This document shows, one piece after another, positions 52,145 to 59,595 of a stretch of DNA of 64,000 nt. The stretch comes from a virus: IMG/VR virus record IMGVR_UViG_3300017613_001944, positions 1-64,000 of that record; one strand, 5' to 3'. A program made the position numbers and the translations under genes. Position 1 is the first letter of the stretch. Every line of letters begins with the position of its first letter. The notes beneath the pieces were generated by a model. That model ran no database searches and was not told the origin of the DNA. It saw nothing but the letters and a program-made list of their open reading frames with translations.

Positions 52145-52324
52145 TTATGTTCCAAACACTGCCATGATTATGATGAACACCAACAGTGCAGCAACCGCCG
52201 ATCCCACCATGGCCTTGAGAAAGTCTCCCTTGGCAAGGTAGTACGGCGCTCCCCTGGGGTATTCGTCACGCCAGCAGTCCCCAGCATAATCATAATCTAC
52301 ATCATCGTAACCATTGTCACTCAT
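52145..52324 (-). CDS. small single-pass membrane protein, 59 aa
   Basis: MSDNGYDDVDYDYAGDCWRD... acidic and tyrosine-rich N-terminus, then one hydrophobic helix (KAMVGSAVAALLVFIIIMAVFG, about 37-58). GGAGGCAAA precedes the ATG. It overlaps the upstream gene (ATGA). No family recognised. Confidence 0.6.
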   Translation of the reverse strand: MSDNGYDDVDYDYAGDCWRDEYPRGAPYYLAKGDFLKAMVGSAVAALLVFIIIMAVFGT

Positions 52325-52521
52325 TTTGCCTCCTCCATTGCAGTATTCAGCTTTGCTTGTAGCTCTCGTGCTTCTCCGAATGCTTGTTGCATTATCTCTA
52401 GTGTGTATTCAGACTGGATGTCGAGCTCTTGCTTGGCCCCGTACATCTCACGAAACCATCTTGCCCAGAACAAAAGATACAAGCCAATCACGACAAGCGA
52501 AAACACTACCTTCAGCACCAT
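52321..52521 (-). CDS. small membrane-anchored coiled-coil protein
   Basis: 66 residues. One hydrophobic N-terminal helix (LKVVFSLVVIGLYLLFWA, about 3-20) and a helical rest (QSEYTLEIMQQAFGEARELQAKLNTAMEEA). ATG and stop are both overlapped with neighbours. Role unknown; could be a lysis or membrane-interaction factor. Confidence 0.6.
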   Translation of the reverse strand: MVLKVVFSLVVIGLYLLFWARWFREMYGAKQELDIQSEYTLEIMQQAFGEARELQAKLNTAMEEAK

Positions 52522-52522
52522 T

Positions 52523-53164
52523 TCACAATCCCATCAGGTACTCTAGCCAGTACCCTTCATCTAGTAAGAACCTCACTCTACCTGTGTCTATCCCTGCCCA
52601 TGTCTTGGGGACAGAGCCTTTTGCCCACTTGGGCCTACTCCCCTGCCAGCGGGTCACGATCAATGCACGGATGTCTCTAGCTCGAGATGTCCCTGGTTGA
52701 TCTATCCACTCTTCATCAGGCGGGAGGGTAGCGCCATGCAGGTGTGCACCCAGTTCAAGATATTTGAATGAAGTACTCATGCGTGTATGCTTTGGATCGA
52801 GTAACAACCCTTTTGGTACATGTAGCATCATCTCTTCCCAAAGACTCTTGTACCACCTACCAACTCTGCTGGCAGTTATTCTTTGGGCGACCATGAATAA
52901 ACACTTCTGTTTCGTCCCCCTGGTTTGTCCTTCTTGCATGTGGCAAGTCGCACATACAGGGCAGCAGTTTTCTGGAACGAAGATGAGATGCTGTTTTCCC
53001 TTCGGGACTGCACTCCTCTTGACAAGGTATTCGTGGAGGTGCCACTCCCCGGCGCGAACGCCACAGATGGGACAGTCAACACCTGACCCCTTTCCAGTAT
53101 CCCACCTGCTATAGAGGTGTTGTACCTCTTGCTTTAATGCGTTTCTTCTATCGGCAACATCCAT
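52523..53164 (-). CDS. HNH endonuclease-like protein
   Basis: Start ATG 53164 (a GTG at 53179 would add five residues with a weaker ribosome site). CPICG...GEWHLHEYLVKRS and LIFVPENCCPVCATCH give a zinc-supported HNH arrangement with the histidine pair and two CxxC motifs. Around 213 residues. The C-terminal 120 residues are a separate helical, tryptophan-rich part. Could be a homing or packaging-related endonuclease, but no conserved active-site H-N-H triad can be fully confirmed. Confidence 0.6.
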   Translation of the reverse strand: MDVADRRNALKQEVQHLYSRWDTGKGSGVDCPICGVRAGEWHLHEYLVKRSAVPKGKQHLIFVPENCCPVCATCHMQEGQTRGTKQKCLFMVAQRITASRVGRWYKSLWEEMMLHVPKGLLLDPKHTRMSTSFKYLELGAHLHGATLPPDEEWIDQPGTSRARDIRALIVTRWQGSRPKWAKGSVPKTWAGIDTGRVRFLLDEGYWLEYLMGL

Positions 53165-53337
53165 ATCGTTCTTCCACACTCTGGGCAGAGATCAACTGCT
53201 AGAAAACCAAGCAAGTTAATCCCCACTCCAGAGTTCCTATCTCCACAGGTACAGAATCCATAGAATAGCTGTAGGTTGAGATCCTGTGCTTCTTCCTTCG
53301 CCGTTGCGAGTGCCTCATCAAAGACACTCTTCGGCAT
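53134..53337 (-). CDS. zinc-ribbon protein, about 67 aa
   Basis: From ATG 53337, whose A is shared with the upstream TAA (TAATG); a longer ATG start at 53379 overlaps the neighbour by 43 bases. FCTCGDRNSG and LCPECGRTIW are two CxxC pairs of a zinc ribbon. A leucine-rich helix lies before them. Overlaps the HNH gene start. Confidence 0.55.
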   Translation of the reverse strand: MPKSVFDEALATAKEEAQDLNLQLFYGFCTCGDRNSGVGINLLGFLAVDLCPECGRTIWMLPIEETH

Positions 53338-53675
53338 TACAGGTAACTCAACTGGGTCCCGAACGTCTCTGTCAGCCAAGATTCAAGCTCCTTTCCATTT
53401 TCCTTCGCCCACTTCTCAAGATAGTGTAGCTCGGAATCGGTGAGTTGATTGTAGCTCTGGAGGCTCTCTTTATTTAGAGCGTCCTTTGCTAGCTTGATCC
53501 TAGCATACCGGAATCCGCCGCCAAATTCAAGGGGTGGGGAGAGTCTAGCCGCAGCCCTCTCTAAGGCATCGTCTATGCTGCCCACACGCCAGCCTCTCCC
53601 TCCCTTGGTGAGTTCGTAACCTAACTCCTTCTTGGCGTCTCTACGAATCAGTCTTGCTCTTTGATCGAGCTCCAT
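53337..53675 (-). CDS. hypothetical protein, 112 aa
   Basis: Charged and helical, with RRDAKKELGYELTKGGRGW and YLEKWAKENGKELESWL. No family recognised. Coupled to both neighbours by overlaps. Confidence 0.5.
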   Translation of the reverse strand: MELDQRARLIRRDAKKELGYELTKGGRGWRVGSIDDALERAAARLSPPLEFGGGFRYARIKLAKDALNKESLQSYNQLTDSELHYLEKWAKENGKELESWLTETFGTQLSYL

Positions 53676-53964
53676 CCTTCTCCTTTGCTGGCGGGTAGCG
53701 CCACGTCTCTATAGCACCTCCGCAACTTGGGCAATCGTGCCCTTCCTCCAGCCCACCACGCCCAACCGTGCTATTCATCATGCCCATGCACCATGGGCAG
53801 ATGGGAGGGGACAGTAGCTTGATTACGTCTTGGTCTAGCATAACCTCTACTGCTGGTATCCCCTCGGGGAGTAGCTGCCTACCCTCTATCGCTCTGATGG
53901 TGATCCCTGCATTCTGTATCGCTTCATAGTCTTCCAGGCTCATACGAAATTCTATTATCTGCAT
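53641..53964 (-). CDS. zinc-ribbon protein, 107 aa
   Basis: N-terminal alpha-beta part (IIEFRMSLEDYEAIQNAGI), then CPWCMGMM and CPSCGGAI, two CxxC pairs 19 residues apart, followed by a basic, unstructured tail. Unassigned. Confidence 0.55.
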   Translation of the reverse strand: MQIIEFRMSLEDYEAIQNAGITIRAIEGRQLLPEGIPAVEVMLDQDVIKLLSPPICPWCMGMMNSTVGRGGLEEGHDCPSCGGAIETWRYPPAKEKDGARSKSKTDS

Positions 53965-53973
53965 ATCATTCTC

Positions 53974-54789
53974 CTAGTAATCTTCTCCTTCTATGAATGG
54001 ACCTTCGCCCAGTTGAGGCCAGCATTTATGGAACCATTGGCAAGCAACTGCCTTTCCCTTCAGGGCCTTCACGTTCTTTGTGCAAGCAAAGTTTTCTGTA
54101 AATGGGCTATCGTATGTGGGCGGCAGCTCTGTCTCCCCCCAATGCTCTTCGTAGAGGGACATCTCTGCTGGCAGTGTTGTGTCCAGTGACCCTGATCTTA
54201 TCCTTCGGTTAACCTGCCCCTCATACCCGATACCGTCATCAGTCTCGAACACTTCAAACTGGGCGAAGTTGTTCCAGCAGCGATAGTATAGGACCACCGG
54301 CAGCATCCCGCCATGGGTCTCGTAGTACAGCTTCTGGTAGGCCAGCGCAGATAGAACGTGGTGCTTGTAGGGTAATCTCTTGGCGTGGAAATTCCAGGGG
54401 GCAGTACCCTTGTGCTCGATGATGACACCACTGGGGAAGTCTTCGCAGGTCTCGACCACGAAGTCAATTCTCCCCGACCAGATGTCATTCCTCACACTTA
54501 CCTGCTCGTGCAGATTGTCTTTGAAGATCCAGCGGAAGGTCTCTTGACTGTTGAGCTCGAGCTCGGTGCCCATACGCATCACCTCGATGACGTAATCATC
54601 GAACGGATTGGTCACCTTGTTACCCGTCCTTACCCTGAAAGCGTCCAGGTATGCCTTCCTCACGCACATCCCTAGACTGGATACGAATAGCCGGGGGTCA
54701 GTGCCGTCGTGCTCAATCTCCCATGCCTCGTCCCTCAGTCTTGACGCATCCTTGTACTCCTTTACCATCAAGTCATGTAATTGAATCAT
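53974..54789 (-). CDS. Cas4/RecB-like PD-(D/E)XK nuclease
   Basis: 271 residues. SSLGMCVRKAYLD (Cys42), WSGRIDFVVE (Asp109), VIIEHKG (Glu125, Lys127), then C-terminal Cys236, Cys250 and Cys256. This is the Cas4/AddB order: an N-terminal Cys, PD-(D/E)XK centre and C-terminal Cys triplet that bind an iron-sulfur cluster. The C-terminal spacing (C-x13-C-x5-C) is wider than the usual C-x2-C-x5-C. Such enzymes resect DNA ends for recombination, matching the neighbouring recA. Confidence 0.8.
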   Translation of the reverse strand: MIQLHDLMVKEYKDASRLRDEAWEIEHDGTDPRLFVSSLGMCVRKAYLDAFRVRTGNKVTNPFDDYVIEVMRMGTELELNSQETFRWIFKDNLHEQVSVRNDIWSGRIDFVVETCEDFPSGVIIEHKGTAPWNFHAKRLPYKHHVLSALAYQKLYYETHGGMLPVVLYYRCWNNFAQFEVFETDDGIGYEGQVNRRIRSGSLDTTLPAEMSLYEEHWGETELPPTYDSPFTENFACTKNVKALKGKAVACQWFHKCWPQLGEGPFIEGEDY

Positions 54790-55035
54790 TTACTCCTCCA
54801 TCTTGTTTAGCAGATATACTCCGTATGTGTCTCGTGGAACCCAGATACCCTCCTCAACCTCCACGAAGCACCCGTTGATGAGCCTGAACTTGACATTAAG
54901 ATCAATATCGCCCTCCAGAGCCCTGCATGCAACGTAGTTTCCCGTCTTCTCAATTGTTATCCCCAGTGCGATCAGTGCTACTAAGAAGAGAGCCACTATT
55001 AGCACTGCACATGTTACAGAGTACGACTCACTCAT
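54790..55035 (-). CDS. membrane protein, 81 aa
   Basis: From ATG 55035 with GGAGGGAAG upstream. VTCAVLIVALFLVALIALGI is a single transmembrane helix (about 7-26). The rest has YVACRALEGDI, INGCFVEVEEGIWVPRD. Its TAA directly borders the next gene. Seems to belong to a run of tiny membrane proteins. Confidence 0.55.
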   Translation of the reverse strand: MSESYSVTCAVLIVALFLVALIALGITIEKTGNYVACRALEGDIDLNVKFRLINGCFVEVEEGIWVPRDTYGVYLLNKMEE

Positions 55036-55127
55036 CTTCCCTCCTTTAGCCAGTATATCATCAGCAGGACAATTAGTATAATGTCCAGCCCACACAGAAA
55101 CATCGCCATAACTCTATCTCTTTTCAT
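55032..55127 (-). CDS. 31-aa membrane microprotein
   Basis: MKRDRVMAMFLCGLDIILIV... a basic start and one hydrophobic helix, ending KEGR. ATG and stop are both in ATGA overlaps. No good ribosome site, so it would rely on coupling. Confidence 0.45.
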   Translation of the reverse strand: MKRDRVMAMFLCGLDIILIVLLMIYWLKEGR

Positions 55128-55213
55128 GGTGGAGGAAACAGTATCAGCAGACTAATCACAATAATAGTCAAAAGCAATGCTGCGACGATGTACTTTTCCA
55201 TTGTTTTATTCAT
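55124..55213 (-). CDS. 29-aa membrane microprotein
   Basis: MNKTMEKYIVAALLLTIIVI... ending FPPP. One hydrophobic helix. AAGGAGG lies upstream of ATG 55213. Overlaps the next reading frame (ATGA). Real but unassigned. Confidence 0.5.
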   Translation of the reverse strand: MNKTMEKYIVAALLLTIIVISLLILFPPP

Positions 55214-55222
55214 CATTCCTCC

Positions 55223-55381
55223 TTATACCAGACTAGCTCTTATCGCCCATAGGATTACGAATGCAACTAACCCAACACCTATAGACAGATCCAGTGGTAC
55301 CCCGAGATTGTATGCAATTGCCCCTGCCAAAAGTGCCCCTGCTCCCATGCCAATAGCATCTTCTACAAACTCACGTAGCAT
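55223..55381 (-). CDS. 52-aa membrane protein
   Basis: Two hydrophobic stretches (AIGMGAGALLAGAIAYNLG and LSIGVGLVAFVILWAIRAS). AGGAGGG precedes ATG 55381, inside the end of the methyltransferase gene. Unassigned. Confidence 0.5.
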   Translation of the reverse strand: MLREFVEDAIGMGAGALLAGAIAYNLGVPLDLSIGVGLVAFVILWAIRASLV

Positions 55382-56168
55382 CTGGTAATCCCTCCTGACT
55401 GAGTGCCTCCCCGTCTGTTGTCACAATCTCTACTAGTGGACTTGCCTTCCTGAACTCGAAATCTCTTGTGTCCAGCGAAGAGGTTTCTATGATCCCTCCA
55501 GTAGCCTTCTGCCACTTCTTGTATACTCTGGAGTTGGTTGGCCCATGGTGTGGCGTACTTAGCCCATATTGACAGCTCATTTGCGGCATAATCATCACGC
55601 CTCCGCGTTCTGCAATACGGATGGAGATCTCTGCCACCATCAGGTCTGCCTTGCCTTGATATGACAGCCAGTCTGTAAGATCCTTGTTAATCCCTGGCGG
55701 ATTGCCAAATGGTGGATTACTCACTGCAACATCGAATGGTCCATAGGCTTGCTTTAAATGCTGAAGCAGCGGGAGATCAAACACGTCTCCTTCCACCCAC
55801 ATTACGTCTGGGAACAGTCGCTTGCCCACCTTTACAAACTCTGGGTTGATCTCAATGGCTGCTACTTCATCGTAGTCCTTTCTCCAGGGATCTGAATGGT
55901 ACAGCCCATAGATCAGAGATCCTATCCCCGCGCAGAGATCAATCACCCTGGCGACATCATGGTTGATCTCGAGTTGCATCATTGCCAGACTCATCTCTAC
56001 CGGCGTGAAGAATGATGCACCTATTGTTTGAATGTTCTTGGCGTCGGGATACCAATGGCGGAGGACAAACTCAATCTCCTCATCCTTCAATATCCTACCA
56101 TTGGTATCCCACAGGATAGCCTCAGCCTCCTGAAATAGCTTGGCCTCCTGTTTAGTCAGCTTTGCCAT
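55371..56168 (-). CDS. DNA N6-adenine methyltransferase-like protein
   Basis: 265 residues. FFTPVEMS, VIDLCAGIGSLIYGL (motif I) and VAVSNPPFGNP (motif IV NPPF, 151-154) match amino-methyltransferases that modify adenine. EINPEFVKVGKRLFP carries the acidic motif II. No target recognition domain is obvious. Could modify DNA or RNA. Its stop codon overlaps the downstream start. Confidence 0.8.
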   Translation of the reverse strand: MAKLTKQEAKLFQEAEAILWDTNGRILKDEEIEFVLRHWYPDAKNIQTIGASFFTPVEMSLAMMQLEINHDVARVIDLCAGIGSLIYGLYHSDPWRKDYDEVAAIEINPEFVKVGKRLFPDVMWVEGDVFDLPLLQHLKQAYGPFDVAVSNPPFGNPPGINKDLTDWLSYQGKADLMVAEISIRIAERGGVMIMPQMSCQYGLSTPHHGPTNSRVYKKWQKATGGIIETSSLDTRDFEFRKASPLVEIVTTDGEALSQEGLPDAT

Positions 56169-57190
56169 TACCGTTGTTGACTCCTCGTCACCAGTACTGC
56201 CCCTGCCATCAACTGCATATCAGCCGCCTCGGTGGGGTCATCCATCCTGTTGGCAGCGTGACTAATACCCTGCACCACACCAAACAGAGACTCGTGACCC
56301 TCACTGCCGATCAGAATCTCGTCACGGGTCTCAGTCGTGAAGCTGTATTCCTCTGCTAGACTGTCGATGTAATCAGCAAAGTCAGGAATCTCCTGCTCTT
56401 CAGCCCTTAATAGAAGATCCAATCCTTCGGCAGCGCCCTTCAGCACTTCAAAGATAGCCCCCATAAAGAGGCTACGAAGTACTGCCCTACTACCAGTGTG
56501 GTTGTGCTCCCAGCTAAACTCATCTTTGGGGATCACGATGGAGTTGGTGCAACTGTGCCTCTGGATCAGTGGATATGCGCCAATGCGCCGGTTACCGATC
56601 TCCCCGGTGGTGAAGTACCCACCAACAGCATAGCCTCCATCATTGACATCCTTGAACAGCACCCGCAGGTGCAAGATGTCTGGTGTGACAATGGGGTTAT
56701 GGATCACTGGTGTCAAGCCATTACCCTTGGAATCGAGAGCTTGCTTCACCCAGCCAAGTGTCTCCGTTACGTCAACGACGGAGAACCTATTGGACAGTAC
56801 AGCCCTACAGGTGCTGCCATCGTCATAACCCCTGACAAACCACTCCTTAGCCGTACCGTTCTGATTGTCGGGTAGTCTCTTGACCCAGTGGTTGAGTTGT
56901 CGTGCCCTCATGCTGGAGGGGCACTGAAGTAGATACTCTCCCGGCAGAGATTTATTCTCCCCAGGCCAACAAGCTACACCCAGCTTCTGACAAATCTGGT
57001 TCTTGAATGCCCAGTCAGTGGGTAGCATTCTGACTTCACTCTCGCCGCTCATGGTGCTCATCAAATCCGGCGGAAGCACTAGCTCTGCGGTGACATCATC
57101 AAACTGCACCATCTCTCTAGCTGGCACTGGTCCATAGTCCCTTTTCAACTCATCGAACTCGCAACTGGTGTTAATCAATTCATCTAACAT
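56168..57190 (-). CDS. DUF932-like protein
   Basis: 340 residues from ATG 57190, with GGAGGTGCAGA upstream; a longer frame from 57277 is not supported. MLPTDWAFKNQICQKLGV, VRGYDDGSTCRAVLSNRFSVVDV and RHSCTNSIVIP follow the layout of the DUF932/phage-plasmid-like family. Function is not established; members occur with replication and anti-defence genes in mobile DNA. Overlaps the next gene by one base (ATGGCA shared). Confidence 0.65.
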   Translation of the reverse strand: MLDELINTSCEFDELKRDYGPVPAREMVQFDDVTAELVLPPDLMSTMSGESEVRMLPTDWAFKNQICQKLGVACWPGENKSLPGEYLLQCPSSMRARQLNHWVKRLPDNQNGTAKEWFVRGYDDGSTCRAVLSNRFSVVDVTETLGWVKQALDSKGNGLTPVIHNPIVTPDILHLRVLFKDVNDGGYAVGGYFTTGEIGNRRIGAYPLIQRHSCTNSIVIPKDEFSWEHNHTGSRAVLRSLFMGAIFEVLKGAAEGLDLLLRAEEQEIPDFADYIDSLAEEYSFTTETRDEILIGSEGHESLFGVVQGISHAANRMDDPTEAADMQLMAGAVLVTRSQQR

Positions 57191-57593
57191 TCTGCACCTC
57201 CTGTAGAAAATCTGCAAACTGTTCGGCTTGCTCTTGGGTGAGAGATATAACAGTGTGTTTGTATCCGGGACGTACATCTAATCCCTCTATTGGAATTAGA
57301 TCTTTTATCTTGTCGCTTAGTTTCTGCCTTTCTCTTGATCTTTCTCTTGCTTTTTCGTGCTTTTTCTCTCTCTCTTCTACTAGCTCGACTTCCTTATCCC
57401 ACGTATGCTTTAGGTTGCGTGCAGGGATATTTCTCTCTGAGAGACTTCTGACATCCTGTACCCTTACACCTGGATATGTGTAATAACCCAGCTTGACACC
57501 TTTTTCTATTACCATCACTCTGTTTGGCTTCCAGTCGCCTCTCCATTTGCAGTAGGCGTACTCTTTCCCGACCTCTATATCTGTGTATCTCAT
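57180..57593 (-). CDS. hypothetical protein, 137 aa
   Basis: From ATG 57593 with GGGAGA upstream. N-terminal beta part (RYTDIEVGKEYAYCKWRGD, VMVIEKGVKLGYYT), then a highly charged helix (EVELVEEREKKHEKARERS) and a C-terminal VISLTQEQAEQFADFLQEV. Unrecognised. Confidence 0.5.
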   Translation of the reverse strand: MRYTDIEVGKEYAYCKWRGDWKPNRVMVIEKGVKLGYYTYPGVRVQDVRSLSERNIPARNLKHTWDKEVELVEEREKKHEKARERSRERQKLSDKIKDLIPIEGLDVRPGYKHTVISLTQEQAEQFADFLQEVQNVR

Positions 57594-57697
57594 TTGGTCT
57601 CCCACTTATACCAGCCGCACATCTTGCAGCGATACCAACCGTCCCTCCACTCGAATGGCCTAGCACGTTTACATCCCTCACAGTACCAGATAATCAT
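57590..57697 (-). CDS. 35-aa zinc-ribbon protein
   Basis: MIIWYCEGCKRARPFEWRDG followed by WYRCKMCGWYKWETK, with two CxxC pairs and aromatic residues. Both ends are in ATGA overlaps. Zinc binding is likely; function unknown. Confidence 0.55.
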   Translation of the reverse strand: MIIWYCEGCKRARPFEWRDGWYRCKMCGWYKWETK

Positions 57698-57864
57698 TTA
57701 TCTTGACTCCACTCCGCCGCGACACAGGCTTCGTCAAAGAGCAGTTCCATCTGACAAAAGTCACACATCTCAAGATGTTCTACCCAGCAATCCAGACACA
57801 TATTGGATCTGAATGGATTCTCCATTCCCTCTTGCACATGCACACAGGTGTCTTCGCAGTTCAC
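57694..57864 (-). CDS. 56-aa cysteine-rich protein
   Basis: From GTG 57864 in a GTGA overlap, with AAGGAGC upstream. Cysteines lie in CEDTC, MCLDCW and MCDFCQ, followed by a final acidic helix. A small zinc-binding protein, possibly a treble-clef or LIM-like fold. Confidence 0.55.
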   Translation of the reverse strand: MNCEDTCVHVQEGMENPFRSNMCLDCWVEHLEMCDFCQMELLFDEACVAAEWSQDK

Positions 57865-58286
57865 TGGCGCTCCTTTATAGCATACTCTTCAGATGTCTCT
57901 ACTACATATTCTGCGATGGCACTTCTCATCTTACGCATCGCCTTCCATAATGGGGTTTGATCTGCCGTACCCTCACTGCATTGGTACAGCCAGCTTCTCA
58001 GGAATTTGTATATTTGCATGGTTGTGACGTTAAGAGTGAATGCCCACTTGAAGTTGAGCTCCCTGAACTCACTTGCTTGCCCAGGGCCATATCTAGCATC
58101 GACGGCTCTGACATTCAGGTCAAACATATCATGAGCTAGTCTTGCCTCATCTCCGCTCTCAAGATGGTAACCAATGGGCTCCAGGATGGTTCTATAGCTG
58201 CGCTCAAAGTGAGGATCTCTCTGCTTGAGTATCAGCCAAGACACTACCTCATTGATAACTCTATCGTCCACTACAAAGGCGCTCAT
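57861..58286 (-). CDS. hypothetical protein, 141 aa
   Basis: All-helical: VVDDRVINEVVSWLILKQRD, RLAHDMFDLNVRAVDARYG, TTMQIYKFLRSWLYQC. I recall no family. Overlaps both neighbours. Confidence 0.5.
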   Translation of the reverse strand: MSAFVVDDRVINEVVSWLILKQRDPHFERSYRTILEPIGYHLESGDEARLAHDMFDLNVRAVDARYGPGQASEFRELNFKWAFTLNVTTMQIYKFLRSWLYQCSEGTADQTPLWKAMRKMRSAIAEYVVETSEEYAIKERQ

Positions 58287-58534
58287 TCTTGCCCCGCTAT
58301 CGTGTTCCAGTTCTCAAAGAAGTAGTCGTAATAGATACAGCCGTAGTATGCAAATGAGGTTGACATACTACCATCATCCTCCTCATCAGGGCGTGTCTCA
58401 AACCGAATGTCTATAAAGCGGTTGTCCTCCATGTTCTTGACGAACCAAGCCATGTCTTTCAGTAACTCGGCGGGGTCTCCATTCAAAAACTCTACACTCT
58501 TTGATCTGCCGTATCTATACGTTATCTTCGTCAT
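58283..58534 (-). CDS. hypothetical protein, 83 aa
   Basis: Mixed alpha-beta (TKITYRYGRSKSVEFLNGD, ELLKDMAWFVKNMEDN) with a tyrosine-rich end (YYGCIYYDYFFENW). No family recognised. Overlaps neighbours. Confidence 0.5.
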   Translation of the reverse strand: MTKITYRYGRSKSVEFLNGDPAELLKDMAWFVKNMEDNRFIDIRFETRPDEEDDGSMSTSFAYYGCIYYDYFFENWNTIAGQE

Positions 58535-58706
58535 CTAGCACCTCCATAAACTCAGGCCATAGGTGTACCGAGTACATGCTAACCTTGTCCCACAGCCCCA
58601 TCCTTGCCTTTTCTATTGCTACCTCTTTACTGAATGCGGATACGTGAAGGATAAACTCTCGCCGGTACTGTATCAGATATTCTTTTTGCAGCTTACTCTT
58701 CGACAC
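58515..58706 (-). CDS. hypothetical protein, 63 aa
   Basis: MSKSKLQKEYLIQYRREFIL and VSAFSKEVAIEKARMGLW. A small ferredoxin-like or helical fold is possible. Unassigned. Overlaps both neighbours. Confidence 0.5.
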   Translation of the reverse strand: MSKSKLQKEYLIQYRREFILHVSAFSKEVAIEKARMGLWDKVSMYSVHLWPEFMEVLDDEDNV

Positions 58707-59118
58707 TCGGGTTTGTCCTTTCCATTTCGTAGAATGGACCTAGCTTGTTGGGATGCTTTCTAATTGTGAGAAACTTCTTCACATTCTCTCCTGCCCTCCA
58801 CTCCCAATAGTGAGACTCTGTCTCACATTTCCAGAAAGGTCCCTGACATCTGAATGGGAATGTCACTTCAATGTCATGTCCACACACTGGGCACGTTTCT
58901 GGAATATTCCGAATGAGAACCTTCCCTTCGACGCGGGTAGCTCTCTTCCCGCCGTCCTTGAGGTAATTCTCAACTGCTTTGATGTGCTTGCACACTGCAT
59001 ACTCTGTCCCGCCGCAACTGCACTTCTTATCGGTATTGACAGAGTGCATGTGCAGCATGGTACCATCCCACTCTGATGTGAAGTAGTGCCACGTTCTAGG
59101 CGTTACGTCTATCGTCAT
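58693..59118 (-). CDS. SWIM zinc-finger protein
   Basis: 141 residues. CSCGGTEYAVCKHI (Cys33, Cys35, Cys43, His45) is a CxC-x7-CxH SWIM signature, found in DNA- and protein-binding proteins. A second zinc ribbon has CPVCG (76-80), Cys91 and Cys98. Probably acts in DNA handling with the neighbouring genes. Confidence 0.7.
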   Translation of the reverse strand: MTIDVTPRTWHYFTSEWDGTMLHMHSVNTDKKCSCGGTEYAVCKHIKAVENYLKDGGKRATRVEGKVLIRNIPETCPVCGHDIEVTFPFRCQGPFWKCETESHYWEWRAGENVKKFLTIRKHPNKLGPFYEMERTNPSVEE

Positions 59119-59402
59119 GTTTTCTCCCAGCAGTCCCGGTATATGGGATTGTGGCTCACTATTCTTGCCTCTCCATCAAGCCCCTTCTCGATGATCTTAC
59201 AAGAGAACTTTGGCATATCTAGGATGCAGGGCCAGGTACCGTAAGAATTGTCATTCTTCCAGGCCAGGTACCTGGCTTGACTGTGGTTTCTGGCTATCAC
59301 CAACTCCGCTATGCAGTATGGCTCATAGTAGAATACGTTACCCTCACGGCATATCCACATCTTATCCTGTAGTTCTTCTGATAGCACGAAGTATAGATTC
59401 AC
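59115..59402 (-). CDS. hypothetical protein, 95 aa
   Basis: GTG start at 59402, overlapping the upstream TAG. Mixed alpha-beta with YCIAELVIARNHSQARYLAWKND. Unassigned. Confidence 0.5.
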   Translation of the reverse strand: MNLYFVLSEELQDKMWICREGNVFYYEPYCIAELVIARNHSQARYLAWKNDNSYGTWPCILDMPKFSCKIIEKGLDGEARIVSHNPIYRDCWEKT

Positions 59403-59557
59403 TAGTCCTCCTCTTCGTCATCTTCTTCAAGGTCTTTACCGCCGCAGTTGGGACAGTAGCTAAAGTCCTGGTCATCCAGATCATCAGTCAGAGCAACCAG
59501 TTCGTCTGGTTCCCCTTGCCAAAGGCACTCATTGCATATCAGATACACAGTCATCAT
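59402..59557 (-). CDS. 51-aa acidic zinc-ribbon protein
   Basis: MMTVYLICNECLWQGEPDEL with CNEC, then YCPNCGGKDLEED. A CxxC pair at both ends of an acidic linker, ending in seven acidic residues. AAAGGA lies before the ATG. The TAG overlaps the next GTG (TAGTG). Confidence 0.55.
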   Translation of the reverse strand: MMTVYLICNECLWQGEPDELVALTDDLDDQDFSYCPNCGGKDLEEDDEEED

Positions 59558-59595
59558 ATTTCCTTTCACCCAACCCCCGCCGGAGGCGACAACGG

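Noticed and set aside
56706-56740. TTGACA-like box on the minus strand within the DUF932-like gene
   Set aside because: The -35 resembles consensus but no acceptable -10 follows at 16-18 bp, and it is deep inside a gene.
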